Both the position numbers and the translations under genes were made by a program. The notes below the pieces were generated by a model. It was not told where the DNA came from. It did no database searches and saw only the letters and a list, made by a program, of their open reading frames with translations. A stretch of 64,000 nt of DNA from Dentipellis sp. KUC8613 (taxonomy: Eukaryota; Basidiomycota; Agaricomycetes; Russulales; Hericiaceae): the NCBI GenBank assembly GCA_002286715.1, contig NSJX01000033.1, forward strand, positions 248,001 through 312,000, given 5' to 3'. The stretch's first letter is position 1, and the number at the start of each line of letters is the position of its first letter. Positions 1-11,600 of the stretch are shown here, piece after piece.

Positions 1-35
1 ATGATAGACATGGTCTAAAATCGTACTCTATATAG

Positions 36-1219
36 TCCCCGTCTTCTGCGCATCATCACCTCGCAGAACTTCTCCCTACACGACGTCATCTTCGTCGACT
101 GTAAGTCCACTTGCACCTTCAGGTTCCCTCTACCTACCGCATCTAACACGCCCGACTTTGTTTCTAGCTCCGGAATTCCACGTCATCCTGGACAACTCGT
201 CCAACGGCGAGGTGTACAACCTCGCCATCCGCGGCGCCGACATCGGCGGCTCGGACGGGATCGACGTGTCCGGGACGAACATATGGATCCACGACGTCGA
301 GGTGAGCAACCGCGACGAGTGCGTGACGATCAAGAACCCGTCGTCGAACCACCAAATCGAGCGCATCTGGTGCAACCAGAGCGGTGGCTCCGCCATTGGC
401 AGTCTTGGTTCCGGGACGACCATTCAGAACATCGTGTACCGCAACATCTATACGGTTGGCGGGAACCAGATGCTCATGTGCGTCTTTTCATCTTTGTGTG
501 GGGTCTTTGCTGAACTATTGGTGTTAGGATCAAGTCCAATGGCGGTGATGGGTACGTGAGGAACGTCGTGTTCGACCAATTCATTGGAGTGGGCACGGCC
601 TACGCATGTGCGTGACTTTTTTTTTGCAAGCTTGTCGGAGCAGCTTTTGACGACTCGTGCAGTGAATATTGATGAATACTGGTCCTCTGAGAGCACGCAA
701 GCCGGAAACGGAGTGCAGCTCTCGGACATCACTTTCTCTGTACGTTCTATCCCGTTCTGTACGCTTCCTTCAAGCTGAAAGCTCTTCTCCTGCAGAACTG
801 GGACGGCTACATCACGGACGGCCAACGGCGCTCGGCCTACCGACTCGTCTGCGCCGATGGCGCCCCCTGCACCGACATCACGCTCAACAACGTGAACCTG
901 TGGGCCAGCAACAACGTCGGCACGTACACCTGCAGGAGCGCATACGGATCTGGCGCATGCCTGAAGTCCGGCAGTGGAGGCAGCTACGCCCAGGCGACCC
1001 AGAGCTACAACAAGCCGTCTGGGTATGCGACTCCGACGACGATGAGCGGCAACTTGGCTTCGGGATTCCCCAGCACGGCACAGATTCCCATTCCGTGAGT
1101 CGCATCGCGCGTTGTGGATGGTGATGGTACTGACGGGGATGGCGCTTGATAGGACCATTCCGACGACGTTCTTCCCCGGACTCCCGCAGTTCTCGCCCTT
1201 GGCCAAGAACGGCGGTTGA
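36..1219 (+). CDS. GH28 rhamnogalacturonan hydrolase, 3' part
   Basis: Secreted pectinase that would cut the galacturonate-rhamnose backbone of rhamnogalacturonan I in plant cell walls. Readable exons are 36-100, 168-477, 528-607, 663-739, 796-1094 and 1153-1219, all in phase across GT-AG introns; the 5' exons and signal peptide lie outside the window. Seen: a parallel beta-helix type repeat pattern with GGSDGIDV, then NRDECVTIKN, then CNQSGGSAIGSLG, then MIKSNGGDG. Family knowledge: true polygalacturonases have paired Asp and a GHG motif, whereas rhamnogalacturonases of the RhgA type carry Asp-Glu in place of the second Asp pair and lack GHG. The DE in RDEC and the missing GHG therefore point to rhamnogalacturonase. 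The C-terminal segment IPTIPTTFFPGLPQFSPLA is also typical of that subfamily. Stop TGA at 1217-1219. Confidence 0.85.
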
Positions 1220-1494
1220 GATGCCGACGTGGCTTGCTTCTCGCGAGAGAAAATTGTCTTCAAGACAATAAGGATACTCTGTGCACTGTACTCGTAGTTA
1301 TTGTGTGTTACCTGGGATTTCAAGGAATTTATGTCAGGAAATCTAAATTTTGGTGCGAGCGTGGCTGGTAAAAGAGAGGCTGGCGTTGGTTCAGACGGGA
1401 TGATCGAGAACCAGAAAAGGCAATCAAGAGCAGCTAAACCTGAATCCATCAAGACGCGACGCCAGGTGTTGCGCTCGCTGGACTCTCAAAACCC

Positions 1495-3736
1495 ATGTCG
1501 GCGACAGACACCCCCCACGACACTTGGACACAGCGACGGACATACATTCTCTTCGGTGTCCTCGTCTTCGCCTTTGTACAAGCCGGTCTGTACGCAGGGC
1601 GCTGGCACGCAGCAGACAACTTTCCCGACAACACTCTCCTCGCGTCCCAGTCTCCCTCGCCCCCGGTCGTCCACACGCGCGTGCGCGGCCATGTCGACGA
1701 ACACCCCATCCCGAAGCTCATGGACGAGGCAGAGCGCAAATTCCGCAAGCTGCTGTCGAAGCAGAGCCGCTCGCTCAAGGCTGCTGTCGCGGAGTATAGG
1801 AGGAGGTACCGCCGCAACCCGCCAAAGGGCTTCGACGAGTGGTGGAAGTTTGCGCAGGAGAACAATGTGCGGATGGTCGACGAGTTCGACGGGCTCATGG
1901 ACGACATGGCGCCGTTTTGGAACATGACGGGCGCAGAGTTTCGGAAGAGGGCTGTCCAGGTGCGTCCCTAGCCTTGTCACAGCGGAAGAAGGGCTGACCG
2001 TTTGTCTCAGGCTGCTCAACTGCCGTCTATCGACCTTGTGCGGATACGGGGCGGCGAGGCAGAGGCTACGACTATCAAAAACGATTTTGACGACGACGAT
2101 GTGAGCATGCGTGCTCGCAGCTTCCTGCTCATGGTGTCAAAGTTCCAGCATACTGTGCGTGCATGCATATTCTTGTCCTTCACTTCCATTCAACAATCCG
2201 TCACAGCTCCCTGACATGGACTTCCCTATCAACGCGCGGTCTGAGGGTCGTGTACTTGTGCCATGGGAACTTCGGGCATACCCCAACACCACTTTCCAAG
2301 ACTCGCTAGGTACGCTAGCCTTTGCCATATCCGGCGGCCGCTCTAATACCCTACAGGCGGAATCAACTCTATTGTTGGCAGTCTGTACACGCCTGACTGG
2401 CAAGGCCGAGGCAGCGTCTGGGAGGCCTACCGTCGCGTCTGCCCGCCCGACTCGCCCGCACGCCGCCTCATCAGCTCCAAGCGCATGTCCTTCACGCACG
2501 ACATCACGAACTACTTCCAGCTCTCGTCGACCCCCGGGAACGACTTCAAGTTCGTGCGCGGCGTCGACGGGAACTTCTCGTTCTGCAACAACCCCTGGGC
2601 GCACTACAACCAGGGCCACTTCTTCTCCGACTGGCGCACCGTGCCGCTACCCTATCCCATCCTGTCCCCCGCGAAAAGCTCGGGGTATGGCGACATCAAG
2701 ATCCCCAGCCATTACTACTATGGCACCACGCGCCGCTATACGTATGCGTGGGACGAGGTGAATTTGGAGATGAAGACGCTGGACAGTATGGAGCGGCCCT
2801 GGGAGAAGAAGGACGACAAGATCTTCTGGAGAGGCGCCACGACGGGAGGCGGAAGCTCGCCGCCGGGCTTCTCGCCCCAGTATCAGCGGCACAGGTGCGT
2901 GCAGGCGTTTCTACGTAAAGCAGCGCGATGTTAAGTCAGACTATGCCGCTCCCGTAGGTTCGTGCGGATGGCCAGCGACGCGTCCCCGCGGAACACGACC
3001 GTCGTCTTCGCAGACCCGCCGAGCTCGTCGAACTACGTGTACGCGCGGGTGCCCACCGCCGCGCTCAACGCGGAGATCATGGACGTCGCGTTCGTGAGCT
3101 CCGTCGACCATGTCAACTACCCCGGCGGGCTCCAGCAGCAGATGAAGGACCACCGCTTCGGCGACGCCGTGCTCCTCCGCGACTACTGGGCGCACAAGTA
3201 CCTCCTCGATCTCGACGGAATGAGCTACTCCGGCAAGTTCTTCGCGTACCTCGCGTCGGACAGCGCGGTGATCAAGTCTTCTGTGTACTCGGAGTTCTTC
3301 TCTGACTGGATCCAGCCATGGTGCGCCTCGTTCCTCCCCTCTTTTATCCAATTTTTACTAATGCTCGTGCCGACATGGTTTGTACAGGCTGCATTACATT
3401 CCCTTGTCCTCATCTTACCAGGAGCTTTACAACATCCATGCATTCTTTTCGGGCGCCACCGACGCAACGCTGGAAGCCGCAAATTCGACGTCACTGGCGG
3501 TGCCCCACGAGCGGCGGAAGACACTCGACGGCGATAGGCGGCTGCGCAGGATAGCACGAGCGGGGAAGCAGTGGAAAAAGACCATTGGCCGGCAGGTCGA
3601 CATGGAAGGTGCGCTTCGCTACTTTGTTTGCATCTGAGCGCTGGCTGATGGGTTTTCAGCGTATGTGTACCGGCTTTGCTTAGAATATGCGAGGCTGTGG
3701 TCGGACGACCGGGAGGCGATGAGCTACACTCGTTAA
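1495..3736 (+). CDS. GT90 (CAP10-type) glycosyltransferase
   Basis: Type II Golgi membrane protein of glycosyltransferase family 90, whose founder is cryptococcal Cap10, a capsule-related xylosyltransferase candidate. Seven exons: 1495-1959, 2011-2154, 2207-2309, 2357-2894, 2958-3320, 3388-3608, 3660-3736, giving 636 aa with all phases consistent. Seen: a short cytosolic N terminus, one membrane segment at about residues 17-34 (ILFGVLVFAFVQAGLYA), a stem rich in charged residues, and then the CAP10-type catalytic region with WRGATTGG, VDHVNYPGG, a long LLRDYWAHKYLLDLDGMSYS block and SDWIQPW. The start ATG directly precedes the membrane anchor, as expected for this topology. The acceptor sugar in a non-capsulated fungus is unknown; extracellular or cell-wall heteroglycan xylosylation is an inference. 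It is one of three capsule-family genes in the window (see 40384-42141 and 42693-44828). Confidence 0.85.
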
Positions 3737-4159
3737 CGTTGACGTTGAGCGTTGCAGGAACACGGGGGGCTTGTGCATTCTTTTATCGGTGTGTAGATGA
3801 TGCTGGGTGTAGATGAACGGGGCTCAGGCGTATACGTGCGCGGATAAGTGCTGCAGCATACCTAGACTTTCTTTCATAAAACGTAGCTGCTTATAATCCC
3901 TAGCTGTAAACTGGTCGATTGCATTATTTATTTCGCGGATCAGACGCGTACGGATCTTGGTCGTGTGCATAGTATGGCAGTAGGTGTACTTGGATTTTGG
4001 GCGCTTGCACTTCCGGATAAATGACGCTTGGGTCATCTGCCATTGGACTTCCAAGTAGCCACGGCTGCCTACTTCCTACTATCATCCCTCTCTCTAGTAA
4101 TTTGATCTGCCTTCACATCCCTACAATCATTTTATGACCAGGTAACTTGAATAGATGAG
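3737..4159. other. intergenic, no gene seen
   Basis: 423 bases between the GT90 stop and the first F-box-like gene. I see no spliced coding signal; the only open frames are short and lack codon character. It probably holds the GT90 3' UTR and the F-box gene promoter. Confidence 0.5.
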
Positions 4160-6241
4160 ATGCATATGGAAGGTACTACGAGCAGGTAAGTTAGCGTATC
4201 GATTCTGCTCCCACGCTCGCTTACCTGGAGTCCTAGCATGTCCGCATGGACGTCTTTTAGCGAATCTAGGATCCCCGATATAAAGAATCTTTCTGCTACA
4301 GACCCCCCTACAAGTCTCAACGATGCCCGCGCGAAATTAGACCAGGAGATCGAGGCCGTCTTCGCGACCGCGACCGCCCTGCAGAACCGGCGCAACGCCC
4401 TGCTACCCGTCGCCCGCCTGCATCCCGAAATCCTCGCACACATCTTCCTCCGGCTCGCCACTGACAGCGACGAGATCCCACGCCCGCGTGCACCACGCGC
4501 GTACGACCATAACCCGCGGTTCGGGCAGCGCAAGGGGTTCGCGTACAACCCGTACACGACGCTCGGGTGGATACGCGCCACGCACGTCTGCCACATCTGG
4601 CGCGCCGTCGCGCTCGACACGCCCGCGCTGTGGGGCATCGACGTGTGCTCGCTGCGCGGGGCCACGGAGGAGCGCATGCGCCGCGCGAAGAGCGCGCCGC
4701 TCGACGTGCGCTGGCGCGGCGGGGCCACGTACGCGGACAACATGGGCGCGCCCGTGCGCGAGGACGCGCTGCTGCGCACGCTGCTCGGCGCGCTCGACCA
4801 CACGCGCACGCTCGAGCTGCTGGCGCTCAGTGCCTACGAGATCTCGACGGTCATGCCGCGGCTCCGCGCCAGCGCGCCCCTCCTCGAGACGTTCGCGTGT
4901 GCATCCTATCGATCGATGGATCCATTTGACGCGTTTATGCTCCCTGCGGATTTGTTTGCCGGGGACGCGCCGCGACTGACCTCCCTCTCGCTGACAGCCT
5001 TGCTGCTCCCGCTGGATTGCCCGCTGTATGCGGGCATACGCAACCTCTCGCTCATCTCGGACACCCCACCGACGTGGCTCAATTTTGCGCCCGGGCAGAT
5101 CCTTGAGCTGTTCGGGCGCATGCCCAAGCTGGAGTCTCTGGAGATGCAGCAGATGATTCCGCGGAGGACCGATGATGATGGGCAGACGGCCGCGCTCGGT
5201 GCACCGTCAGCAGAGCATGCCTCGCTCCCGCGCCTTCGAAGGCTGAAGGTGGTGGATATTTTTCCACTGTGCTTGTGGCTTTTGCAGAGCCTAACTATAC
5301 CCCCCTCCGCGGCCGTCCTCATAGAATGCTACGAGCCCACGCCCGTCGATGCGCCCCGCTCGCTCATCCCCTTCATCGCCCCACATACCCACGAAATAGA
5401 CTCTACTCCCCCGATCGTCTGCATTTCGCTCCGCATCACCGTAGGCGGGGTGCACCTCGAGTGCTGGAGGACTCGCCCGGACGAGCTGTTCACGCTGCCC
5501 CCCGAAGGCCAGCTCTCGCAGCCGAAACCCGCAGACGTCTCCCTCGATTTCAGAGCGCTCGACGGCACCGCGCGGCAGCTGGATGAGCTCCTGTACGACA
5601 TGCTCATGGAGCTCATACTCGACGGCATCACCGCGCTGAGGGTGTCCACGACGTCCGTGGTGCTGCTGGACGGGTCGCACTTCGATCTCGACTGGCGCGG
5701 GCTCTTTGGCCGCTTCAAAGCGGTCTCGCACCTCACGACTGGCGGCGCCGCTACGCCGCAGCTCGTGAGCGAGCTCTACGTGAACCCGTTCTGGCGCACG
5801 GACCCAGAGCTCGTCGACCCCGCCGCGCCGGACTGGCTCTTCCCGAACCTGCGCCGTCTCAAGATCGGGCAAACGAAATTCTGGCAGGTCCTCAAGGATT
5901 ACCGGGAGGAGATGTGCGACGTGCTCCGCTACGTGTTCAAAGAAGCGCGCACGTGCCCGGTGACGGACATCCAGGAGCTGCTCATCGAGGACTGCATGAT
6001 TGATGTGGCCACGGTCGACGAGCTGCGCTGCGTCGTGCCGACGGTGTCGTGGGACGGCCACCATACGGTGATAGCGAGCGAGCAGGACGAGGACGAGGAC
6101 GAGGAGGAAGAGGACGAGTATGAGCCCACGGATGGGGAGGATCACGGTATTGATATAGCCGATGACTATGTCGGCCCCGACTTTCCGGAAGAAAGCGGTG
6201 AATATCAGAGTGTCTTTGCGTCGGAGTATGCTGGGTTTTGA
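4160..6241 (+). CDS. F-box-like protein A
   Basis: Predicted substrate adaptor for SCF-type ubiquitin ligases. Two exons, 4160-4185 and 4237-6241, 676 aa. The long open frame alone would start at MSAWTSF (4238), but a CTAG acceptor directly before it and an upstream GTAAGT donor preceded by ATG give a short first exon of 26 nt ending in phase 2; the same layout is found in all six paralogues. Seen: helical N-terminal segment, F-box-like core LPVARLHPEILAHIF (about residues 65-80), the linked motif WIRATHVCHIWRAVAL and LWGIDVCS, a long leucine-rich C-terminal region, and an acidic C-terminal tract of Asp/Glu at about residues 625-660. Codon third positions are strongly GC-rich, unlike paralogue C. 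The start could also be the internal ATG at 4166. Target proteins are unknown. Confidence 0.8.
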
Positions 6242-6627
6242 TGCAGGTGATTCATGGAAGTATAATGGGGTATGGCGCTTTTTGCGTCCTTGGGAGAAGG
6301 ACCGCATTGATTCTGAACGGTCTTGATACAGCTGCTTTGATTTAGGGTTCCGATTCGCATTGCTCCTGGAGAGTTAGAATCTGGCTTCGCATTCATTTAC
6401 GACAAGACTAGCGGTAATACCTATTGTCCTCGTCTTCAGTAGCAGGGCCGCCTGTACTGTAACCCGCTTTGAGCGCTAACACGACATCGAATTCGCGCTG
6501 CGCGCGTCTCGAGTCTCAACTCGGGCTACCACCTTCAATCCGCTACCCCTGACGATGCAACGGGTTCCCCCTTGCCCATCACCTCAAAACACTTCACGAG
6601 GATAATATCGCCGATACATGGCAAGCA
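6242..6627. other. intergenic, no gene seen
   Basis: 386 bases between the F-box-like gene A and the truncated copy B. No coding signal recognised. Confidence 0.45.
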
Positions 6628-7118
6628 ATGGCTGATAGAAGGAGAGTCGACTATACTACCATGTGAGTACTTGGTTTTGCACCTGGGCACAGGGTGCGAT
6701 TTTTTTCGCGCTCACCAGCATGTCCCCCAGCATGTCTTCATGGACCTCATTTGGAGCATACAGGATATCGTCTCTAGAGGGAATATCTGCCTCGAGCAGC
6801 GTTGCGCTGTTGAATCAAGCCCGCGCGAGACTCGACAAGGAGCTTGAGGCCGTTTTCGCGACTGCAGCAGCCATACGAACGCGGCGCAATTCTTTGTCTC
6901 CCATTGCCCGCCTCCACCCGGAGATTCTGGCACACGTCTTTGCGTTCCTTGCAGCCGACCCTGAAGAGATCCCTATGAAGAAAAGCTGCTATTCCATTTA
7001 CAACATCACCAGATCAGCGCAAGCCCTTACAATAGTCACGGCTGGATCAGGGTACCGGGGAGATGATCCTATTCTAACTGGCGAAAATCTTGTTCCTGTG
7101 AATGTTCAGGATATTTGA
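6628..7118 (+). pseudogene. truncated F-box-like paralogue B
   Basis: Decayed copy of the neighbouring F-box-like genes. Exon 1 at 6628-6662 (35 nt, phase 2) is followed by a GTGAGT donor; exon 2 begins at 6719 or 6731 and runs open to a TGA at 7116-7118, giving about 144 aa instead of about 660. Seen: the family N terminus SSWTSFGAYRISSLEG, the coiled DKELEAVFATAAAIRTRRN segment and the F-box core IARLHPEILAHVF are intact. About 40 residues later the frame fails: the family motif GWIRV is present at about 7039-7055 but in a different frame from the upstream coding sequence, and similarity stops right after it. The whole leucine-rich part is gone. It could still make a short F-box-only peptide; I call it a pseudogene because of the frameshift plus truncation. 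Confidence 0.7.
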
Positions 7119-7622
7119 TTGGATTTAGGATTGAGTTAGGTACCGTTTCTTGGACTTGATTGTCATTTTCTCTATTTGATATCGGTCTGGCCCGTACATC
7201 CCATTTTATGTATATTGATAGCTTTTGAATCTGGCATGTGTCAGGGGAGATTCATAGCCTGTACTTTTGCGTGGTGAAGATAGCTGGAGGACAATAGAGT
7301 TGCACCGTTACATGACATGAATTTCCCGCAGAACAACACACGACCGTGACGCGTCGCGAATGCGTACCGTGCACGTGTGGACGGGACTATATCACGTGCT
7401 CTTGATAGCGTGACATCTTATTAGCATCCGAGTGGGTTGAACGTTTGAACCTCCGCCAAGTATAGCTAGGTTACATAACCTCCGCCGTTCAAGGTGCTCA
7501 AGATCAAGCTCAGGCCTTTTGAGTCTACCACCAGGAGCAGAGCCAGTCATCTCCATCATCATACGCTTCTATCATCTTTCGCGCACACCAGCCTTATCAA
7601 ACTATCAATCACCATTGGAAAA
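7119..7622. other. intergenic, probable promoter of F-box-like gene C
   Basis: 504 bases without a recognised gene. It holds whatever remains of the lost 3' part of copy B and the upstream region of gene C. No clear TATA box seen. Confidence 0.45.
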
Positions 7623-9676
7623 ATGTCCGAAATACAGGACACCAATACTTCTAGGTGAGTACACTCGAAGTATCTTCACTCGGAGAACAGTGGTTCCATT
7701 CGCTTACCGGACCACTACATAGCATATCTGCATGGGAATCTTTCGGAGCCTCTCGAATCTCTCATATGGACAGACTTTCTGCTTCAAGTGGTGTCGCGGT
7801 GTTGGAAGAGGCCCGCCTCAAACTTGAGCGGGAGATTGAGGCCATCTGTGCTACAGCAACGACCATGCGAATGCGACGCAATTCTCTGTTGCCCATCTCC
7901 CGCTTACATCCAGATGTCTTGGCATGCGTCTTCTCGTTTCTTGCCGTGGATGAGACGGAAATTCCCCGAAACAGGGGTCGTCTCTACCAGTACGGCCGGA
8001 GCTCGGCGGCGATTCGAGAGAGTCTTTATGAAAATCAAGGTTGGATCAGAGTCACCCACGTCTGCAGGCACTGGAGAAATGTCGCGCTCGACCATCCGAG
8101 TCTCTGGGGGGTCGATATCTGTTCCTTTCCCGCTTGGACTGACGAGCGCATGCGCCGCTCAAAACATGCACCTCTCGACATAACTTATCCATTCGTACAA
8201 GGAGGGAGTGTCGGGGCTATGAAGGTCAGCAATTCAAAGTTCATCGACCTCCTCTCTGCGCTGGGTCGCGTTCGCGAACTGACGCTCTGTCGACTGAACC
8301 CTCGCGACATCGGAGAGCTGTCGCCATATCTGCTCGGCGCGGCCTCGCTGCTCGAATCATTCTCGTGCGACTGTCCGCTAGAGCCTAACGATCACTCAAC
8401 ATCCCGTCCATTACCTCTTCTACCGTCCAATCTCTTCGATAGGACGACTCCTCGACTCCGCAAGCTCACTCTCACAAATGTTCTGATTTCGCTAGAAGCG
8501 CCTTTGTATGACAGCGTAGTCGACCTCAGTCTTTCTTCAAATCGTCATTCGTGCTTTGATTCATCCTATTTCACTCGTGACCGGCTCCTTGCGCTATTGC
8601 ATCGAATGTCTAGGCTGCAGTCGTTGGAGATATATCATATGCTGCCTTGCGACTCAGAGCAAGCTATACCACCTTCAATCACGCCACTGGCAGATTTGGG
8701 AGGACGGGTGTCATTGCCGCGTCTTCGAAGCCTGATAGTATCAGGTAACATTCAGGATTGCGCGTGGCTCCTCCAGGCATTGTGTATCCCACCGTCGACT
8801 ACCCTTCGCCTCGATGGTTTGAGTGAAGGCAGTGCTCTTATCCAACACTACCACACACTCCTATCCATTGTGGCTTCCCATATGCATGGCGACATTTCCA
8901 CCATTCCAATTCAATGTCTGTCGATCAACTTTTTTCCTGATCAATTGCATATCGAGGGCTGGAGGACCTTCCCGGAGCATCTCTTCTCCTTGTCAACGCA
9001 AGAGATCGAGAGTTGCAATCAGCCAGAGATATCCGTCGATTTCCTAGCGGTGACGACAGACAGGTTCATGCAGACACTTCGGCATTTTTGCGAAGAGCCC
9101 TTCTTTGACGAAGTAGCCGCTTTGGACGTATCAACAACTACTGTTAAGATGTCTGCTTTCACCTGGAGAGATTTCTTTGGCCGTTTCACTTCTGTTCAGA
9201 AGTTGGCCGCCAGCGGCGCCGTGGTGGAACCGCTCATTGACGAACTGTCTCAAAACCCATTCGTCGCGAGCGAATCCGAGGATTCCGACAGCACTCCGCC
9301 GGAATGGCTCTTCCCGGCACTCCGTCGCCTCAAACTTTGCCGTGCCAACTTCGGGCATTATGATTCTGGAGAAGAAGAAAGATTGTGCATCGCTTTGGTT
9401 GAACTGTTGGAGGATATGCAGGATTGTCCGACGACCAACATCGAGGAGTTGGTTATCCAGAATTGTGGAATTCAGGATATCGACATAGAGGACCTCAGGA
9501 GCATAGTCCCGACAGTCACTTGGGACAGCCGCTCGGGAGCTGCACCTCGGCTCTCGCAGGAACCTTACGAAGATGAAGAGGAAGAAGAGGATTGGTATGA
9601 TGATGAACCTAATTTTTTTGACGAACACCCGGATGTCGACATGCATGACATCTTTCATGCTTTCGGTATGCACTGA
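7623..9676 (+). CDS. F-box-like protein C
   Basis: Two exons, 7623-7654 and 7723-9676, 661 aa. The short first exon (32 nt, ATG TCC GAA...) ends in phase 2 at a GTGAGT donor; the second exon starts after CATAG and continues SISAWESFGASRIS, the family N terminus. Seen: F-box-like core LPISRLHPDVLACVFSFL, WIRVTHVCRHWRNVAL, LWGVDICSFPAWTDERMRRS, then leucine-rich repeats and an acidic C terminus (DEEEEEDWYDDE). Compared with gene A, it is clearly homologous end to end but has much lower GC at codon third positions, so the two copies are old or have evolved under different mutation pressure. Likely function is recognition of substrates for ubiquitination; the target is unknown. Confidence 0.82.
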
Positions 9677-10045
9677 ATGTGCCGTCTCCTCCCTTCTCAC
9701 TTCCCATCCTCTTACACCTCGACATATATAAAACTATGTAGTTGTTGGAATGGCTCACCAGTACTGTAGCTTACAGAATCTAGCTCCGTGCCTTGTATTT
9801 TCTCCTATATACTTTCTCGTGAGATCCCATATGCATTCCACCTTTTGGATGCTCCTTTGTCTGCACGCGTCTGAGGCTAATAAAAACGATTAGCATGCTC
9901 GAGAGAGACTCCGGGCATTCTAAGACGGTTTACATATAATTCTCAATCACGGCGCCGCGTCTCAATTGGAACTTGACTTCGCTCACAGCCTCACACTACA
10001 CTGGTTCAATATTCCTCGCCTGAAACAACATAGACCCAACCTTTT
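9677..10045. other. intergenic, no gene seen
   Basis: 369 bases between F-box-like gene C and the SURP-like gene. No coding signal beyond UTR-like sequence. Confidence 0.45.
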
Positions 10046-11341
10046 ATGTCTTCATCTCGCAAGCGCAAATACCGCGCACGCACCTATGCTGTCGATCCGT
10101 CGCCCTGGCCACCCGCTGCCGAAACCTCAGCATCGCATACGGCTGAGCCAGACCCAGCCCTCTTTATCGTTGCTTTTGAGGCCGACCTGGTACGTGGGCC
10201 ACAAGCAATCAGCGCCGCCCAGTCTCTCGAGGTTAGTCCCGGAGACAGAGCCGGAGACTCAGCTTCGCAAGAGCCGCAGAGGGGGGGTGGCTTGATTAAG
10301 TGGGAGCGTGCTGACGGCGACGACGACGGCGACGTCTGGATAGATAGGTGTGTACATTTTTTATAAGGAATGAACATAGATCTTGGCCTTGTGACCTATT
10401 CTGCATGTACAATGTCTTTGCCTCGAGGTATGAGGTAGTGCGTAGTAGTATGACGTTCGGTAGATGGTGACACGACTCTCGGTATTTCGCCCTCCCGTTT
10501 ATCACTTCCCTCTCAACTGCACGGGTGCTGATGTATTGCATACAGATACGATGCCCTTCTGCTTCTTGATGCATTACCAAAACCTACTCCCGTATCATCC
10601 TCTTCGCGTCCGCCATCGCCTTCAGGTTGGTCGGACCTCCCATCAGATGCAGAGGACACGTTTTTCTTCACGCCAGAGGAGGCGGAAGACTACCACCGCG
10701 AGAAGCGACGCCGTATCATCAACCAGCTGCGGGAGGAGCGCCTGAAGGCAAGGGAGGCCGAAGACGATGGCGATGACCTACACCCGGCGACAGAGCAGTG
10801 GGGCGGCAGTGATGAGGAGGTGCGTCTCGTGGCTTCCTGGTGTGCCGAGCCTGTCCCTTATGGCTGTACTTTTGACCAGCCCGAGGAGACGCAGAGGGCA
10901 GTGATGTGTCGCACTGCTGCGCACCTCGTTGCTTCGCCCAACGTGGCCCAGCTTGAGATGCGTATCCTAGCGAATCACGGCGCGGATCCCCGATTCGCGT
11001 TTCTGCGCGGTCGTTGGGCGCGAGCGTGGGCAGTCATCAAGGCTGAAGCGAGGAGAGATGCGGAGAAAGAGAAGTCGGCTGCTGGAGGCGGCAAGGGCCT
11101 GGGAGGAATTATGGGCTACGAAGACAGTGATGAGGAGAGTGAGGCAGCAGACGGTGATAGTGGTAGAGACGCCGAGGATCATACTCAGGAGACGCAACGA
11201 AAGGATAAAGGAGATGTCCCGGAAGGCGGCGACGAGGCAGCGGTCAAGGAGGCAAGACGAGCTCGCGCGAGGGAGTGGATGAAGCAACGGAGGGCGCAGC
11301 AAGACAAGGTTCCAGAGAGTAGAGCGAACACTTCTTCGTAA
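10046..11341 (+). CDS. acidic nuclear-type protein with weak SURP-like segment
   Basis: Three exons, 10046-10347, 10546-10819 and 10880-11341, 345 aa, phases 2, 0 consistent. Seen: basic start SSSRKRKYRAR that could act as a nuclear signal; a Ser/Pro-rich and acidic middle with FFFTPEEAEDYHREKRRRI; then a segment reading CRTAAHLVASPNVAQLEMRI followed by DPRFAFLRGRWARAWAVI, which has the spacing of a SURP (SWAP) module (aliphatic-x2-TA, hydrophobic helix, then F-x-FL and aromatic end); then a charged C-terminal tail with RRARAREWMKQRRAQQ. SURP modules occur in splicing factors such as SF3A1, so a role in pre-mRNA processing is possible. The match is weak and lacks the usual invariant glycine context, so the function is inferred only loosely. 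Confidence 0.55.
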
Positions 11342-11600
11342 CTGTTGAGTATTATTTTATCATCGTTATAACCTCAATTACTAAAGTATCTCTCATCGTG
11401 TTTCGTAGATAGTCATTTGCGATAGCAAGGATAAGCGACAGTGCAAGAGAAAGAAGTACAACAACAGTATGGTGGGAGTGACTACAAATACCTTGAATGA
11501 TGGGAACAACAGGAGCGACTATGCAGTACACAGAGACGTAACCTACAGTAAGTGATCCAAAGCCCGACACAAAACAAATAAAGATGGGGGTAGCTGATCC

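Noticed and set aside
448..1452. Minus-strand open frame of over 300 codons across the GH28 gene
   Set aside because: It runs through GH28 exons and introns, has low-complexity composition and no motif; it is a shadow of the plus-strand gene.
5291..6307. Minus-strand open frame of about 340 codons opposite F-box-like gene A
   Set aside because: Antisense of a GC-rich exon, with no known motif and no matching splice sites.
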